64,000 nt of DNA from Amycolatopsis pretoriensis (GCF_900107925.1 NZ_FNUJ01000006.1:620001-684000), one strand, 5' to 3'. Positions 8,949 through 18,025 are shown, counted from the stretch's first letter. The notes: a model not told the origin generated them from the sequence alone. Numbers and translations are program-made.

Positions 8949-11888
8949 TCACTCAGCCGGATCCGGCACCGGTCGCGAGACCGCAGCCTCCTCCACAGCC
9001 GACTGCCGGGCGCGCAGTGCCTGCATCTCGGTCGCGATCCTGGACAGCCGAACGCTCAACGACCAGCCGTAGCTCATCAGCCGGTTGACAATTGCCTCCG
9101 CCCGTCGGTCGCCGGTGGCGGAACTGGCTACAACAGCCGCTTCCAGCTGACTTTCCGTGTCTTCATCCCAATCCAATTCGTCCATTATTCGACCGACATA
9201 CCGAGCGGCGAACTGGTCGTCGCCGAGCCGCAGGTACAGCTGGGCCATCCTGGCGCAGATGATGCCACCGGCGAAGCCCTCGACGCGTTCCAGCCGTCGA
9301 AGCAGCTCGAGTGCGCGCCGATGCTCGCCGTACCGCTCAGACCACCGGCGCGCCAGCTCCAACTCCGCCAGATGATGCATGGGGTTCTCGACGCCGGACA
9401 ACGAATCGAGCTCAGCCAGAATCGTGTCGGTTTCTGCGCGCACCACTTCACCCGAAGAGCCGTTTGCATCAACGTTGGCCGTTTCCCACTCCGACCGCAA
9501 CACAACCGCCTTGCTCTGACAATACCATCGATCCGGGCCGTCTGTGAGAGACTCAGCTTTCCGGAGCAGCTCCAACGCAGCCTCCGGCTCACCATCCGAA
9601 ACCAGGATCCGACACGCCTTGTGCAGCACGAATATATCGGTGGGATAGCGACGAACGATTCGATCCAATAAAACTCGACTTCGACGCACATCACGCAAGC
9701 TCCAATAGACCTCGGCCAGGTGCGCGGCGTTCGTGGTCATTCGCTGCCGCTTGACAGCGCGGAAGGCAGCGCGAGGATCGCCGATTCCGTACAGCAAAAG
9801 AAGGCACGCCTGGCTGGCCAGCTGCAGATCCCGTGGATACTGCCGGGCCAACTGCTGCGTCAGCGGCCTCGACCGCGCAGCGTCGCGGTGTCCCAAAGCC
9901 GCGTCGACGATGTCCGGACCTCGATGGCCGGGAATCGTCCGAACCAACCGGCCGACCCGTCTGTCGTCGCGCACCAAGTCGAGTGCGATCCTGTCGGCGA
10001 TCTCAAGGTGCACCAGCCGGAACCGATTGCCCTCAGCGTAGATCACACCCAACTCGTCCAAGCCGCGCAGCAAGCGCGGAGACAGACAGCGGACCGAACG
10101 TATCCGAACAGCGAAGAAAAGCAAATCCACGGCGCGATAGACCATCGTTGCCAACAAGAACAGCACCATAATAAGAACGAACTGATTATCGAGCCCGAGC
10201 GCCAGTACCAGAATGACTACCAATACCGGACGAGCCCACAATTTATCCGCAAAGGGCAGAGCTGACCAGAACGGCAACGCGTGCGCAGCGTCAGCCTTGG
10301 TGTCAAAAAGTGAGATCACTCTCCCAATGCTGACCACCTGCAACATCAATCCCAACCAGATGAAGTCGCGATAATTCCACTCGGTCGGCACCACGAGCGA
10401 TACGTTCACCCAGAACGAGTCCATTATCGAGCCACCATGCCGATATAGCGCAACGATTGGGTCGTTATCGAACATTGCGACTATTTCAGTGAACATACCG
10501 ACAGCTCGAGTCAGATGCAGAAAAACCGCATAAGTGATCACCGTCCCCAAAAGTGAAACACATATCTGGCCGACTTCTGAACGCTGAACGAACCAGGGCA
10601 AGGGAATACCGAAGACCCGCAAGGGCCGATACGGGTTCAGTCCGGCCGCAATGCTCACAGCAGTAGTCAACGCCATGGCGGGGGATCCGACGTACCAGCC
10701 TATCGAAAGCGCGGTGAGTGTCACGAGCACGATGGTCGTGCGGCGCACGCGAATGTCGTGATTCACCTCGCTGAGCCGGCCGGTGGACGAACTCGAGGAG
10801 AGCGCTACGGCCTCCAACACGCGGCTCAGGCGGGGATCATGCCTGGCCAATGCCGAACCATCCAGACGATCGCGCAAGAAGACCGACCAGAGCGCGGCTC
10901 GTGGGTCGGCGGAGTCCAAGATCTGCCGGGGAACTTCGGTTCGCGAACACACTTGGAGGGCGATGTGCAGCAGCAGCGGGTTGGTCAACACCTGCCGGAG
11001 CAAGTGGGGCCGACGCGCCTCCGCCAGCTGGTCGAACCAGGTGAACCGCTCACGAAGCAGTTTCGCCACGTCCCGCTCGCGCAATGGCCGGAGCGTGTAC
11101 TGGCCGAACTCGTAGAACGACAGCCGTTCGGCTGTGACGGCGGATAGCGCGCTCCCCGGCCGGCGCAACACCAGCACCGGAAGCCGGGAGGCGTGGGCGA
11201 TGATCGCCTGCCACAGCGAATCCGCGCCCTCACTGTCGACTTCATCGAAGCCGTCCACTGCCAGCATGATCCGGCCCTCGTCGACCAGCTGACGCAGGTT
11301 CGACCGGCGGAACTGCGGGTACCTGCGGTGGAGGACCCGGCTGGCCCAAACAGCGAGATCCCGGGCCCGGGCGGCCTCGGAATGCCGCCTCCACCGCCGG
11401 GGGTGCCAGTCCCGGGCGCTGACCAAGTCGACGACGCATGCCGGTTCATCGCCCGCCGCCAGCCCGGTTCGTCGCACTTCGACGGCCAGATAGGACTTGC
11501 CCGCACCGGCGTCACCGACCACCTCCGCACATCGACCCGCGGTGAGCATGGCGAGCAACTCACTGGCGGGTTCGGCCAGCGCGTCGTCGCTCGCATCCAC
11601 CATCCTGATCGGGAGCTGGAACTCGTCGCGACGCTGTCGAAGTACCAGCGAGCGGTCGTTGCGCATAGTGGTGATCAACAATCGCCAGCGCTCCCGGTCG
11701 GACAGCCTGGCCGTTCGCAGCGTTCGGCCGACCTGCCACAGGTAGGGCACGAAGGGCACCAGCAGCGCCAGGAAGCCCCACCAGCCCTGGTTGTTGTTCA
11801 GGAAACCGTTCATCAACAGCTGAAGTCGGCCCTGCGCGCTCCGCGTTACGCGTATCACCCAGCCGGCGGTTGTCGGCTGCCAGCTCAC
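8949..11888 (-). CDS. Membrane-anchored NACHT/STAND-type NTPase with TPR-like tail
   Basis: About 979 residues. A membrane helix at ~37-52 is followed by a P-loop NTPase: Walker A VVGDAGAGKS (~123-132), Walker B GRIMLAVDGFDEV (~205-217) with the DGFDEV pattern typical of NACHT ATPases, and an arginine-rich sensor region. Several hydrophobic helices follow (~385-590), then a helical alpha-solenoid/TPR-like C-terminus (~690-950). STAND proteins act as ligand-triggered switches, many in phage defence; no effector nuclease or protease is visible, so membrane disruption is one possible output (inference). The start is a GTG with AAGAAGG almost touching it, so a later ATG (residue 26) is possible. 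Its base composition is lower in GC than that of its neighbours. Confidence 0.75.
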   Translation of the reverse strand: MSWQPTTAGWVIRVTRSAQGRLQLLMNGFLNNNQGWWGFLALLVPFVPYLWQVGRTLRTARLSDRERWRLLITTMRNDRSLVLRQRRDEFQLPIRMVDASDDALAEPASELLAMLTAGRCAEVVGDAGAGKSYLAVEVRRTGLAAGDEPACVVDLVSARDWHPRRWRRHSEAARARDLAVWASRVLHRRYPQFRRSNLRQLVDEGRIMLAVDGFDEVDSEGADSLWQAIIAHASRLPVLVLRRPGSALSAVTAERLSFYEFGQYTLRPLRERDVAKLLRERFTWFDQLAEARRPHLLRQVLTNPLLLHIALQVCSRTEVPRQILDSADPRAALWSVFLRDRLDGSALARHDPRLSRVLEAVALSSSSSTGRLSEVNHDIRVRRTTIVLVTLTALSIGWYVGSPAMALTTAVSIAAGLNPYRPLRVFGIPLPWFVQRSEVGQICVSLLGTVITYAVFLHLTRAVGMFTEIVAMFDNDPIVALYRHGGSIMDSFWVNVSLVVPTEWNYRDFIWLGLMLQVVSIGRVISLFDTKADAAHALPFWSALPFADKLWARPVLVVILVLALGLDNQFVLIMVLFLLATMVYRAVDLLFFAVRIRSVRCLSPRLLRGLDELGVIYAEGNRFRLVHLEIADRIALDLVRDDRRVGRLVRTIPGHRGPDIVDAALGHRDAARSRPLTQQLARQYPRDLQLASQACLLLLYGIGDPRAAFRAVKRQRMTTNAAHLAEVYWSLRDVRRSRVLLDRIVRRYPTDIFVLHKACRILVSDGEPEAALELLRKAESLTDGPDRWYCQSKAVVLRSEWETANVDANGSSGEVVRAETDTILAELDSLSGVENPMHHLAELELARRWSERYGEHRRALELLRRLERVEGFAGGIICARMAQLYLRLGDDQFAARYVGRIMDELDWDEDTESQLEAAVVASSATGDRRAEAIVNRLMSYGWSLSVRLSRIATEMQALRARQSAVEEAAVSRPVPDPAE

Positions 11889-11958
11889 CTTCTTGTCACA
11901 TTGTGCAACTAATCGACAACCTTTAGTGACTACGCCCTCCGTCTCGAGTTGCGCACGG

Positions 11959-12738
11959 TCATTTGAACGCCACCACGTTTCGCGCCGCCCACTCCGCGAA
12001 CGGACGCGGTGGGCGGCCCAGCACTCGCGAGACGTCCGGGCTCACCCGCTGCTCCGCCGGCCTCGGTGTCCCCAGGATGTCCAGCGTTGCCTCCGCGACC
12101 TCCGGTGGCATGAAGGCCGTCAACGAAGAAAACGCCTCCGCGCGCGTCTGCGGGATGAACTCCACCGGCTCCCCCAGCGCCTCTCCGATCGCCGCCGCTT
12201 GGGCGCGCGGCGAGATCAACCCCGGGCCTGTCAGCTCGTACGTACGCCCCGAGTGTGCGGAGTCCAAGAGCGCCGCCGCTGCCACCGCCGCGATGTCCGT
12301 TGGGTCGATCACCGGCAAGGCCACGTCGCCGAATGGGGCCGCCAGCTTGCGGGATCTACGCACGCTTTCCGCCCACTGCAACGCGTTTGACGCGAACCCA
12401 GCCGGGCGCAACACCGTCCACGGAAGGCCCGACACCCGCACCTCGTCCTCGAAGACCGCCGGGTGACGGCCCGTTCCGACGCCCTGCGACGACAACAACA
12501 CGACCCGCGCGCCGTCGATCCGGTCCAGCACCGGCTTCAAAGGTCCTTGGAACCCTGGCGGCAGCAGCAAGAACACCGCCGAGGCCCCCTCGAAAGCCGG
12601 GCGCAACGTCGCCGCGTCCGACAAGTCACCCTGATGAGGCCCATTGCGGGACACCGCCCGCACCTCTTCACCCGCCGCGGTCAGCGCCTCCACCAACGGC
12701 CGTCCGACGTTGCCCGTCGCTCCCATGACTGTGATCAT
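11959..12738 (-). CDS. NmrA-family NAD(P)-binding protein (atypical SDR)
   Basis: 259 residues starting MITVMGATGNVGRPLVEAL, the glycine-rich GATGNVG dinucleotide motif of NmrA/QOR2-like atypical short-chain dehydrogenases. The catalytic Tyr-x-x-x-Lys is not evident, as usual for redox-sensing NmrA members. ATG 12738 is chosen because the Rossmann strand starts there. It is divergent from an HxlR regulator; this pairing is very common, and the regulator normally represses the NmrA/oxidoreductase gene in response to electrophiles or oxidants. Confidence 0.88.
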   Translation of the reverse strand: MITVMGATGNVGRPLVEALTAAGEEVRAVSRNGPHQGDLSDAATLRPAFEGASAVFLLLPPGFQGPLKPVLDRIDGARVVLLSSQGVGTGRHPAVFEDEVRVSGLPWTVLRPAGFASNALQWAESVRRSRKLAAPFGDVALPVIDPTDIAAVAAAALLDSAHSGRTYELTGPGLISPRAQAAAIGEALGEPVEFIPQTRAEAFSSLTAFMPPEVAEATLDILGTPRPAEQRVSPDVSRVLGRPPRPFAEWAARNVVAFK

Positions 12739-12759
12739 GCGAGCGACGCTACATTCCGA

Positions 12760-12780
12760 CGTATAGTAGGTACCTAGAGG
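12760..12780. promoter_or_regulatory. Divergent promoter/operator between NmrA and HxlR genes
   Basis: The 67-base divergent gap contains the perfect palindrome TAGGTACCTA (12767-12776) in an AT-rich patch (GTATAGTAGGTACCTA). It is the best candidate operator for the HxlR regulator, controlling both divergent genes. Confidence 0.5.
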
Positions 12781-12805
12781 AAAGTAGTGGCTGGAGGCCC
12801 CGAAA

Positions 12806-13177
12806 GTGACCGGAACCACACCCGAGTTGGCCTGTCCGATCGCGCCTGTCGTCGACGTCGTCTTCAGCCGGTGGACCACGCCGATCCTGTGGACGCTCAA
12901 CGAATACGGGCGGCAGCGGTTCGTCGAACTCGAACGCCGCATCGCCACCATCACGCCGAAAGTGCTCACCCAGCGGCTGCGCCAGATGGAACGCGACGGC
13001 CTGATCACCCGGACCTACCACGCCGAGGTCCCGCCGCGCGTCGAGTACGAGATCAGCGACCTGGGTCGCAGCCTTGGCCCGCTCTTCGCCAGTCTCGCCG
13101 ACTGGTCACCCAACCTCGACAAGGTCGAAGCCGCGCGACAGGCCTACGACGACCGTTCGCGCAGCTCCGCCAGGTAG
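12806..13177 (+). CDS. HxlR-family winged-helix transcriptional regulator
   Basis: 123 residues, typical for HxlR. The single N-terminal Cys (CPIAPVVDVVFSRW) is the redox/electrophile-sensing cysteine seen in YodB/HypR-type members, and RFVELERRI...LTQRLRQMERDGLI is the winged-helix core. The GTG start at 12806 has GGAGG eight bases upstream. It is divergent from the NmrA gene, which it probably represses through the palindrome between them. Confidence 0.92.
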   Translation: MTGTTPELACPIAPVVDVVFSRWTTPILWTLNEYGRQRFVELERRIATITPKVLTQRLRQMERDGLITRTYHAEVPPRVEYEISDLGRSLGPLFASLADWSPNLDKVEAARQAYDDRSRSSAR

Positions 13178-13184
13178 TTCACCA

Positions 13185-14747
13185 CTAGGGCGAAACGTCC
13201 AGGTAGTCGAGGTTCGCCGGACCGTCGGCGGTGGTCGCGGTCAGGCGGATCGTGTGCGGGCCCGCGGCCAGAGCCACCGTGCGCGACACCGTGCTCCACG
13301 TCGTCCACGCACCGGTCGATGGGAACGGCACCCCCGCGGCGACGACCGTTCCGTCCACCGAAATGTCCACTGGGCGCGCCGTCGTCGTGCCGTTCGCGTA
13401 GCCGAACGTCAGCGTCGATGCCGGTCCGCTCACCTGCCACTCGACGTAGCTGCCGATCGCGTTCGCGCCGTTCGCGAAGCCCGTTCCCGAAAAACCTGCG
13501 TGATTCGAGTCGATCGTGCCGCCCGCCGAGAGTGACGCCGACTCCGCTTCGTAGCGAGAAGCACCCGACGACAAGCGGTACAGCACCGTCGCATGTGAAG
13601 GCACCGAAGCGCTGATCGACCCCGAAGTCGTGCGGATCGCCTTGGTCCACAAGTCCTTCAGCGTGTACGACGACGCGCTGCCGATGCCCGTCGCGGAAGC
13701 CGAAGTGCTGATCGTCGCCGTCGCCGTCGTCTCGTTGGACAGCGCCACCGCGCGGTCGCCGTTGGCCAGGACCTTGCTGTAGACGACCAGACCGCCGTTC
13801 GAACTGAGCACCGTCGCCTGCTTGCCCAGCGGATCCTGGTCCAGCGCGATCACGTCGGTGTTCTTCAGGATCGAGAAGCTGTCGTCGGACACCTTGCGCA
13901 GGTCGCTGCCGATGAGCAGCGGTGCGGCCATCATCGCCCACAGGCTGAAGTGCGTGCGGTACTCCGCCGCGGTCATGCCGCCGTTGCCGACCTCCAGCAT
14001 GTCCGGGTCGTTCCAGTGTCCGGGACCGGCGTACTGCGCGAGACCGCGATTCGTCTGAGCTTTGGCGATCATGCTCGACCACTTGTCCGAGATGTCACCG
14101 GTGGAGCGCCACAGGTTGCCGACCGGGGCGGCCCAGGTCCACGGCTTGTTCTGGCCCCATTCGCAGATCGAGTACGCGATCGGGCGGCCGGACTTCGCGA
14201 GCGCGTCCCGCATCGCCTTGTACCGCTGCTGCGCGTCGACACCCTGGTTGTTGCAGTTGTCGTACTTCAGGTAGTCGACGCCCCAGGAGGCGAACAGGTT
14301 CGCGTCCTGCTGCTCGTGGCCGAGCGCGCCCGGGAAGCCCGCCTTGTTGCACGTGTGCGTCCCGGCGCTGGTGTAGATGCCGAACTTCAGCCCCTTCCCG
14401 TGGACGTAGTCGGCGAGTGCCTTGATGCCGTGCGGGAAGCGCGCCGGGTCCGGGACGAGGTCGCCCTTCGCGTCGCGGTCCGGCAGTGCCCAGCAGTCGT
14501 CGATGTTGACGTAGGTGTAGCCGGCGTCCTTGAGCCCCTTGCTCACGAAGATGTCGGCGATACCCCGGATCATCGTCTCGGTGAAGTCCGCCTTGCACTG
14601 CGTGGAGTTCCAGTTGTTGAACCCCATCGGCGGGGTGCGCAGGAGCCCGTTTTCCAAGGCGGAAGCCGGGGTTTGACTCAGGACGGTGCCGCTGGCCGCG
14701 AGCGCGAAGGCGGCCGCCGCGACCGCCGTGCGACGGAGGAAGGACAT
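13185..14747 (-). CDS. Secreted GH27 alpha-galactosidase with C-terminal carbohydrate-binding module
   Basis: 520 residues. There is a signal peptide (RRTAVAAAAFALAASG, cleavage near TPASA-LENG), then the GH27 catalytic barrel (residues 31-~395) with nucleophile Asp163 in YLKYDNCN and acid/base Asp218 in RSTGDIS, plus the conserved opening TPPMGFNNWN. A beta-sandwich follows, and the last ~125 residues (YEAESASLSAG ... NLDYLDV) form a CBM35/CBM6-like module. It hydrolyses terminal alpha-galactosides of plant polymers outside the cell. It is monocistronic, ending 8 bases from the convergent HxlR gene. Confidence 0.93.
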   Translation of the reverse strand: MSFLRRTAVAAAAFALAASGTVLSQTPASALENGLLRTPPMGFNNWNSTQCKADFTETMIRGIADIFVSKGLKDAGYTYVNIDDCWALPDRDAKGDLVPDPARFPHGIKALADYVHGKGLKFGIYTSAGTHTCNKAGFPGALGHEQQDANLFASWGVDYLKYDNCNNQGVDAQQRYKAMRDALAKSGRPIAYSICEWGQNKPWTWAAPVGNLWRSTGDISDKWSSMIAKAQTNRGLAQYAGPGHWNDPDMLEVGNGGMTAAEYRTHFSLWAMMAAPLLIGSDLRKVSDDSFSILKNTDVIALDQDPLGKQATVLSSNGGLVVYSKVLANGDRAVALSNETTATATISTSASATGIGSASSYTLKDLWTKAIRTTSGSISASVPSHATVLYRLSSGASRYEAESASLSAGGTIDSNHAGFSGTGFANGANAIGSYVEWQVSGPASTLTFGYANGTTTARPVDISVDGTVVAAGVPFPSTGAWTTWSTVSRTVALAAGPHTIRLTATTADGPANLDYLDVSP

Positions 14748-14863
14748 GCTTGCTCCCTGGTGGAGACATCGGAGGTCTACACCAGTTAGTAAAGAGTCCT
14801 GCCTAACCGGAGGTCAAGAGATCATGTATCAGATATGAAATTCGGGTTCCGCTGGCCGGGACG

Positions 14864-15310
14864 CTATTCCGTCACCTGCCGGGCCGTCGCCATCGCGCGT
14901 TCGGTCTCCCAGAACGCCCGCATCGACGTGATCAGCCCGTCCTCGCCCACGCGGTAGACGAACACGCCGTCGGTGTCGACGCGGTAGCCGCCCGGCAGGT
15001 ACGTCGTGATCGTGCCGACGTTGGCGCACTCGTCCCCCGCCGCATGGGAGTCGCGGATCGTGAACTGGAAGCGCTCGACGTTCGCGATCGTCTTGTCCCA
15101 GAACGCGCTGATCCCGTCGCGGCCGTGGTGGCCTTTGCCCTCTTCGTCGAAGAGCGACGGCCCGACCGGGTCTTCGACGACCGCGTCACCGGCGAACAAG
15201 CCGAGCCACGCCTCCTTGTCCCCCGCCGTCACCGCGGTCATCGACGCGAACGCCGCGCGCCGCGCCGGCGGCTGCTCCGCCGCCGTGTCCCAGCTGACCT
15301 GCACGCCCAT
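14864..15310 (-). CDS. NTF2/SnoaL-like (ketosteroid-isomerase fold) protein
   Basis: 148 residues with the NTF2-like alpha+beta cone: helix FASMTAVTAGDKEAWLGLF, then AVVEDPVG and a C-terminal sheet ending FWETERAMATARQ. The family includes steroid delta-isomerases and polyketide cyclases; catalytic residues cannot be fixed by eye. The ATG at 15310 lies 5 bases after the F420 oxidoreductase stop, and a GTG overlapping that stop is an alternative. Co-transcription behind a KstR-type operator suggests a steroid-ring catabolic role (inference). Confidence 0.8.
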   Translation of the reverse strand: MGVQVSWDTAAEQPPARRAAFASMTAVTAGDKEAWLGLFAGDAVVEDPVGPSLFDEEGKGHHGRDGISAFWDKTIANVERFQFTIRDSHAAGDECANVGTITTYLPGGYRVDTDGVFVYRVGEDGLITSMRAFWETERAMATARQVTE

Positions 15311-15315
15311 GGCCG

Positions 15316-16191
15316 TCACCCCTCGAACTTCGCGATGATCTCGGTGCCGAACTTGCGGATCGCTTCGAGCTTCGGCTCGATCGGCGCGTCGAAGCCGACG
15401 CCGTCGAACACCCACGGCATCGTGATGATGTCGGTGACGCCAACCTCGGCCTGCTCGCGGTAGCCGTCGAGGCCGAACTTGTCGATGCAGACGGCCTGGT
15501 ACTCGAACGGGTCGTCGGCGCGGCCGCGCTCGGCCAGTAGTTCCTTGATCCTTGCGATGGTGTCGCGCAGCTCCTCGAGCTTCATCATCGCCGAGGACCA
15601 GCCGTCGGCGACGCGGGCCGCGCGCTTCAGCGCGACCTCGGTGTGGCCGCCGATGTAGAACGGCACCCGCGACGGCGGCGCCGGGCTCATCTGGATCTTG
15701 TCGAAGTCGTAGAAGTCGCCGTGGTACTCGACCATTCCGCCGTCGAGGATCAGCCGGAGGACGTCGATGGCCTCGTCGACGCGCTTGCCGCGCTTCTCGA
15801 ACGGCACGCCGCAGTACTCGAACTCCTGCGGCAGCCAGCCGACGCCGAGCCCGAGGCCGAACCGGCCGCCGGTGAGCACCGACGCCGAGCCGACCTGGCG
15901 CGCCAGCAGCACCGGGTTGCGCGAGCCGAGCTTGAGCACGGACGTGTAGAAGTGGATCCGGCTGGTGACCGCACCCATCGCCGCGGTCGCGACGAGCGGG
16001 TCCACCCAGGGGGTGTCCGCGGTCCAGAAGCGGCTGCCGTCGGGGGTGTACGGGTAGTCCGTGTCCACCGTTTCGGCGTAGAAGAGCGAGTCCGGCAGGG
16101 CGATGGAGGCGAAGCCGGCCTCTTCGGCGGCCCGGGCGAGCCCGCCCAGCTGATCGAGGGGGTTCATCGCGATCGACAGGGTGAACTTCAT
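15316..16191 (-). CDS. LLM-class F420-dependent oxidoreductase
   Basis: 291 residues with the luciferase-like TIM barrel: MKFTLSIAM start, the family stretch LARQVGSASVLTGGRFGLGLGVGW and a C-terminal ADGWSSAM motif. These flavin/F420 enzymes carry hydride transfers to ketones or enones. It heads a two-gene operon with the NTF2-like gene. A perfect TNNAACNNGTTNNA palindrome lies 11 bases upstream of its start, the known KstR motif; M. tuberculosis Rv3520c, an enzyme of the same class, belongs to the KstR regulon (from memory). Confidence 0.9.
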   Translation of the reverse strand: MKFTLSIAMNPLDQLGGLARAAEEAGFASIALPDSLFYAETVDTDYPYTPDGSRFWTADTPWVDPLVATAAMGAVTSRIHFYTSVLKLGSRNPVLLARQVGSASVLTGGRFGLGLGVGWLPQEFEYCGVPFEKRGKRVDEAIDVLRLILDGGMVEYHGDFYDFDKIQMSPAPPSRVPFYIGGHTEVALKRAARVADGWSSAMMKLEELRDTIARIKELLAERGRADDPFEYQAVCIDKFGLDGYREQAEVGVTDIITMPWVFDGVGFDAPIEPKLEAIRKFGTEIIAKFEG

Positions 16192-16201
16192 GGTGTCGAA
16201 C

Positions 16202-16215
16202 TATAACGTGTTCTA
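16202..16215. promoter_or_regulatory. KstR-type operator
   Basis: TATAACGTGTTCTA matches the KstR consensus TNNAACNNGTTNNA at every fixed position and is flanked by C/G to extend the dyad (16201-16216). It lies 11 bases upstream of the F420-oxidoreductase start, where a TetR-family repressor would block the promoter. KstR controls cholesterol/steroid catabolism in actinobacteria. Confidence 0.7.
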
Positions 16216-16338
16216 GTTTCTTCGGCCAGCTCTGACGGTGTGCCGGGTCACTCGCCGGGAACCCTCCGCGTAACGTCCGCGTTGTCCGAATCAAAGGTGA
16301 CTTCCGGTCACCGAGCCCCGAACTTCTGGGAGTGGTCC

Positions 16339-17157
16339 ATGGGCACCGCGATCTTCCTGATCGTGCTCGTCGTCGTGATCGTCGGTGGCGGCCTCTATTT
16401 CTCGCGGCAGCGCGCCGCGGCCCGGCAGCGGGAGCTCGACGACGCCAAGGCCGACGCCCGGCGCCTCGTCGAACGGCTCGGCGGCCAGGTCCTCAACCTC
16501 AACGGCAACGACACCGCCTCGATGCAGGCGATGGCCGACGCGAGCGAGCGCTACAACGCCGCCGGCTCGCAGCTGGAGCAGGCGCGCACGATCGAACAGG
16601 CCCGGCTGGTGAAGGACACCGCCGTCGAAGGCCTCTACTACGTCCGCGCGGCGCGGGTCGCGATGGGCATGGACCCCGGCCCGCAGCTGCCGGAGGAGGC
16701 CGAGCGCGAGCGCGCCGGCAAGGTCACCGAGCGCCGGGACGTCGACGTCGAGGGCCAGCACTACGCGGCCTCGCCCGACGCCGGCCAGGACACGCCGTAC
16801 TACTACCCCGGCGGCCGCGTCGCCGGGCGGCCGGTGCCGCAGGGCTGGTACAGCGAGCCGTGGTGGAAGCCCGCGCTCGTCGCCGGCGCCTGGGGCCTCG
16901 GGTCGATGTTCCTGTTCAGCGCGATGTTCTCCGGCATGGGCGGCATCGCCAGCGCGTCGGCCTGGGAGTCCGGCTACGACGCGGGCCAGCAGGACGCGCT
17001 CGAGTCCGGTGACGCGGGCGGCGACGGCGGTGACGGCGGCGGAGACTTCGGTGGCGACGGCGGCGGCGACATGGGCGGCGGCGACTGGGGCGGCGGCGGT
17101 TTCGACGGCGGCGGCTTCGACGGTGGGGGCTTCGACGGCGGCGGTTTCGACTTCTGA
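16339..17157 (+). CDS. Membrane protein with coiled coil and glycine-rich tail
   Basis: 272 residues. An N-terminal helix (IFLIVLVVVIVGGGLYF) is followed by a charged coiled coil (~25-120), a variable linker, the aromatic segment YSEPWWKPALVAGAWG with a second hydrophobic stretch (~175-215), and a glycine/aspartate tail of FDGGG repeats ending in DF. It resembles actinobacterial proteins labelled DUF1542-containing; the function is unknown. ATG 16339 begins exactly at the membrane helix. An inverted repeat (GGTGAC/GTCACC, 16296-16312) lies upstream. It is monocistronic and convergent with nei. Confidence 0.75.
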   Translation: MGTAIFLIVLVVVIVGGGLYFSRQRAAARQRELDDAKADARRLVERLGGQVLNLNGNDTASMQAMADASERYNAAGSQLEQARTIEQARLVKDTAVEGLYYVRAARVAMGMDPGPQLPEEAERERAGKVTERRDVDVEGQHYAASPDAGQDTPYYYPGGRVAGRPVPQGWYSEPWWKPALVAGAWGLGSMFLFSAMFSGMGGIASASAWESGYDAGQQDALESGDAGGDGGDGGGDFGGDGGGDMGGGDWGGGGFDGGGFDGGGFDGGGFDF

Positions 17158-17170
17158 CGCCCGGAAAGCC

Positions 17171-17217
17171 ATGAACGACTCTTTCCTGTCGTCTGACGAC
17201 AGGAAAGAGTCGTTCAT
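17171..17217. terminator. 47-bp near-perfect palindrome, bidirectional terminator
   Basis: Arms 17171-17193 and 17195-17217 are perfectly complementary (23 bp) around a single central base. The element lies between convergent genes ending at 17157 (+) and 17219 (-). The arm begins ATGAACGACTCTTTCCTG, which looks like a dispersed genomic palindrome rather than an ordinary GC-rich terminator. Confidence 0.75.
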
Positions 17218-17218
17218 G

Positions 17219-18025
17219 TCAGTTCTGGCAGGTGGGGCACCAGTACAGGTTGCGGCCCACCAGTTCCGAGTTCGCCACCGGAGTCCCGCACACCAGGCAG
17301 GGATCGCCCGCGCGGCGGTAGACGTAGACCTCGCCGCCGTGGCGGTCCACCCTCGCCGCGCGGCCCATCGCCTCGGCCAGGTGCTCGGGCCGGACCGTGT
17401 CGATGCGGCCGACGCGGACGCCGTCGCGCATCAGGGCCACCAGGTCGGCCCACATGTCTTCCCACAGCGCCCGGTCGAGCGCGCGGCCCGGCGTCAGTGG
17501 GGCGACGCCGTGGCGGAACAGCACCTCGGCGCGGTACACGTTCCCGACGCCGGCCAGCACCGCCTGGTCCATCAGCAGCGCCGCGATCGACGTCTTCGAG
17601 CGCGAGATGCGCTCCCACGCCCGCTCGGGCTTCGCGCCGCGGCGCAGCGGATCGGGTCCGAGCCGGGCCTTGATCGCGTCGGCCTGGTCCGGGGACAGCA
17701 GTTCGCACCGAGTCGGCCCGCGCAGGTCCGTCCAGTGCGTCCGGCCCGCCAGCCGGAGCCGGACCTGGCCCACCGGTTCCGGCGCGGGCAGCGGGGACTC
17801 GCCGAACGTGCCGTAGAGGCCCAGGTGGATGTGCACGATCCCGGCCGGGCCGTAGTCGTGGAAGAGGTGCTTGCCGTACGCCTCGGCGCCGGCGAACACC
17901 CGACCGTCCAAACGGGACGCTTCGGCGGCGAACCGGCCCTGCGGGCTGCTCACCGCGACCGGCGCGCCGGCGTACCGGTGCTTGTGCAGCCGCGCGAGCC
18001 GGTGGAGCGTGTGCCCCTCGGGCAT
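17219..18025 (-). CDS. nei: Fpg/Nei family DNA glycosylase (endonuclease VIII, Nei1-like)
   Basis: 268 residues. The start MPEGHTLHRLAR supplies the catalytic Pro2/Glu3, followed by H2TH (ALLMDQAVLAGVGNVYRAEVLF) and a C-terminal zinc finger (CLVCG ... WCPTC) with YVYRRAGDPC. It removes oxidised pyrimidines and nicks abasic DNA. The sequence closely matches my memory of M. tuberculosis Rv2464c. Its ATG overlaps the rpiB stop by one base (TGATG), so the two are co-translated, as in mycobacteria. Confidence 0.95.
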   Translation of the reverse strand: MPEGHTLHRLARLHKHRYAGAPVAVSSPQGRFAAEASRLDGRVFAGAEAYGKHLFHDYGPAGIVHIHLGLYGTFGESPLPAPEPVGQVRLRLAGRTHWTDLRGPTRCELLSPDQADAIKARLGPDPLRRGAKPERAWERISRSKTSIAALLMDQAVLAGVGNVYRAEVLFRHGVAPLTPGRALDRALWEDMWADLVALMRDGVRVGRIDTVRPEHLAEAMGRAARVDRHGGEVYVYRRAGDPCLVCGTPVANSELVGRNLYWCPTCQN

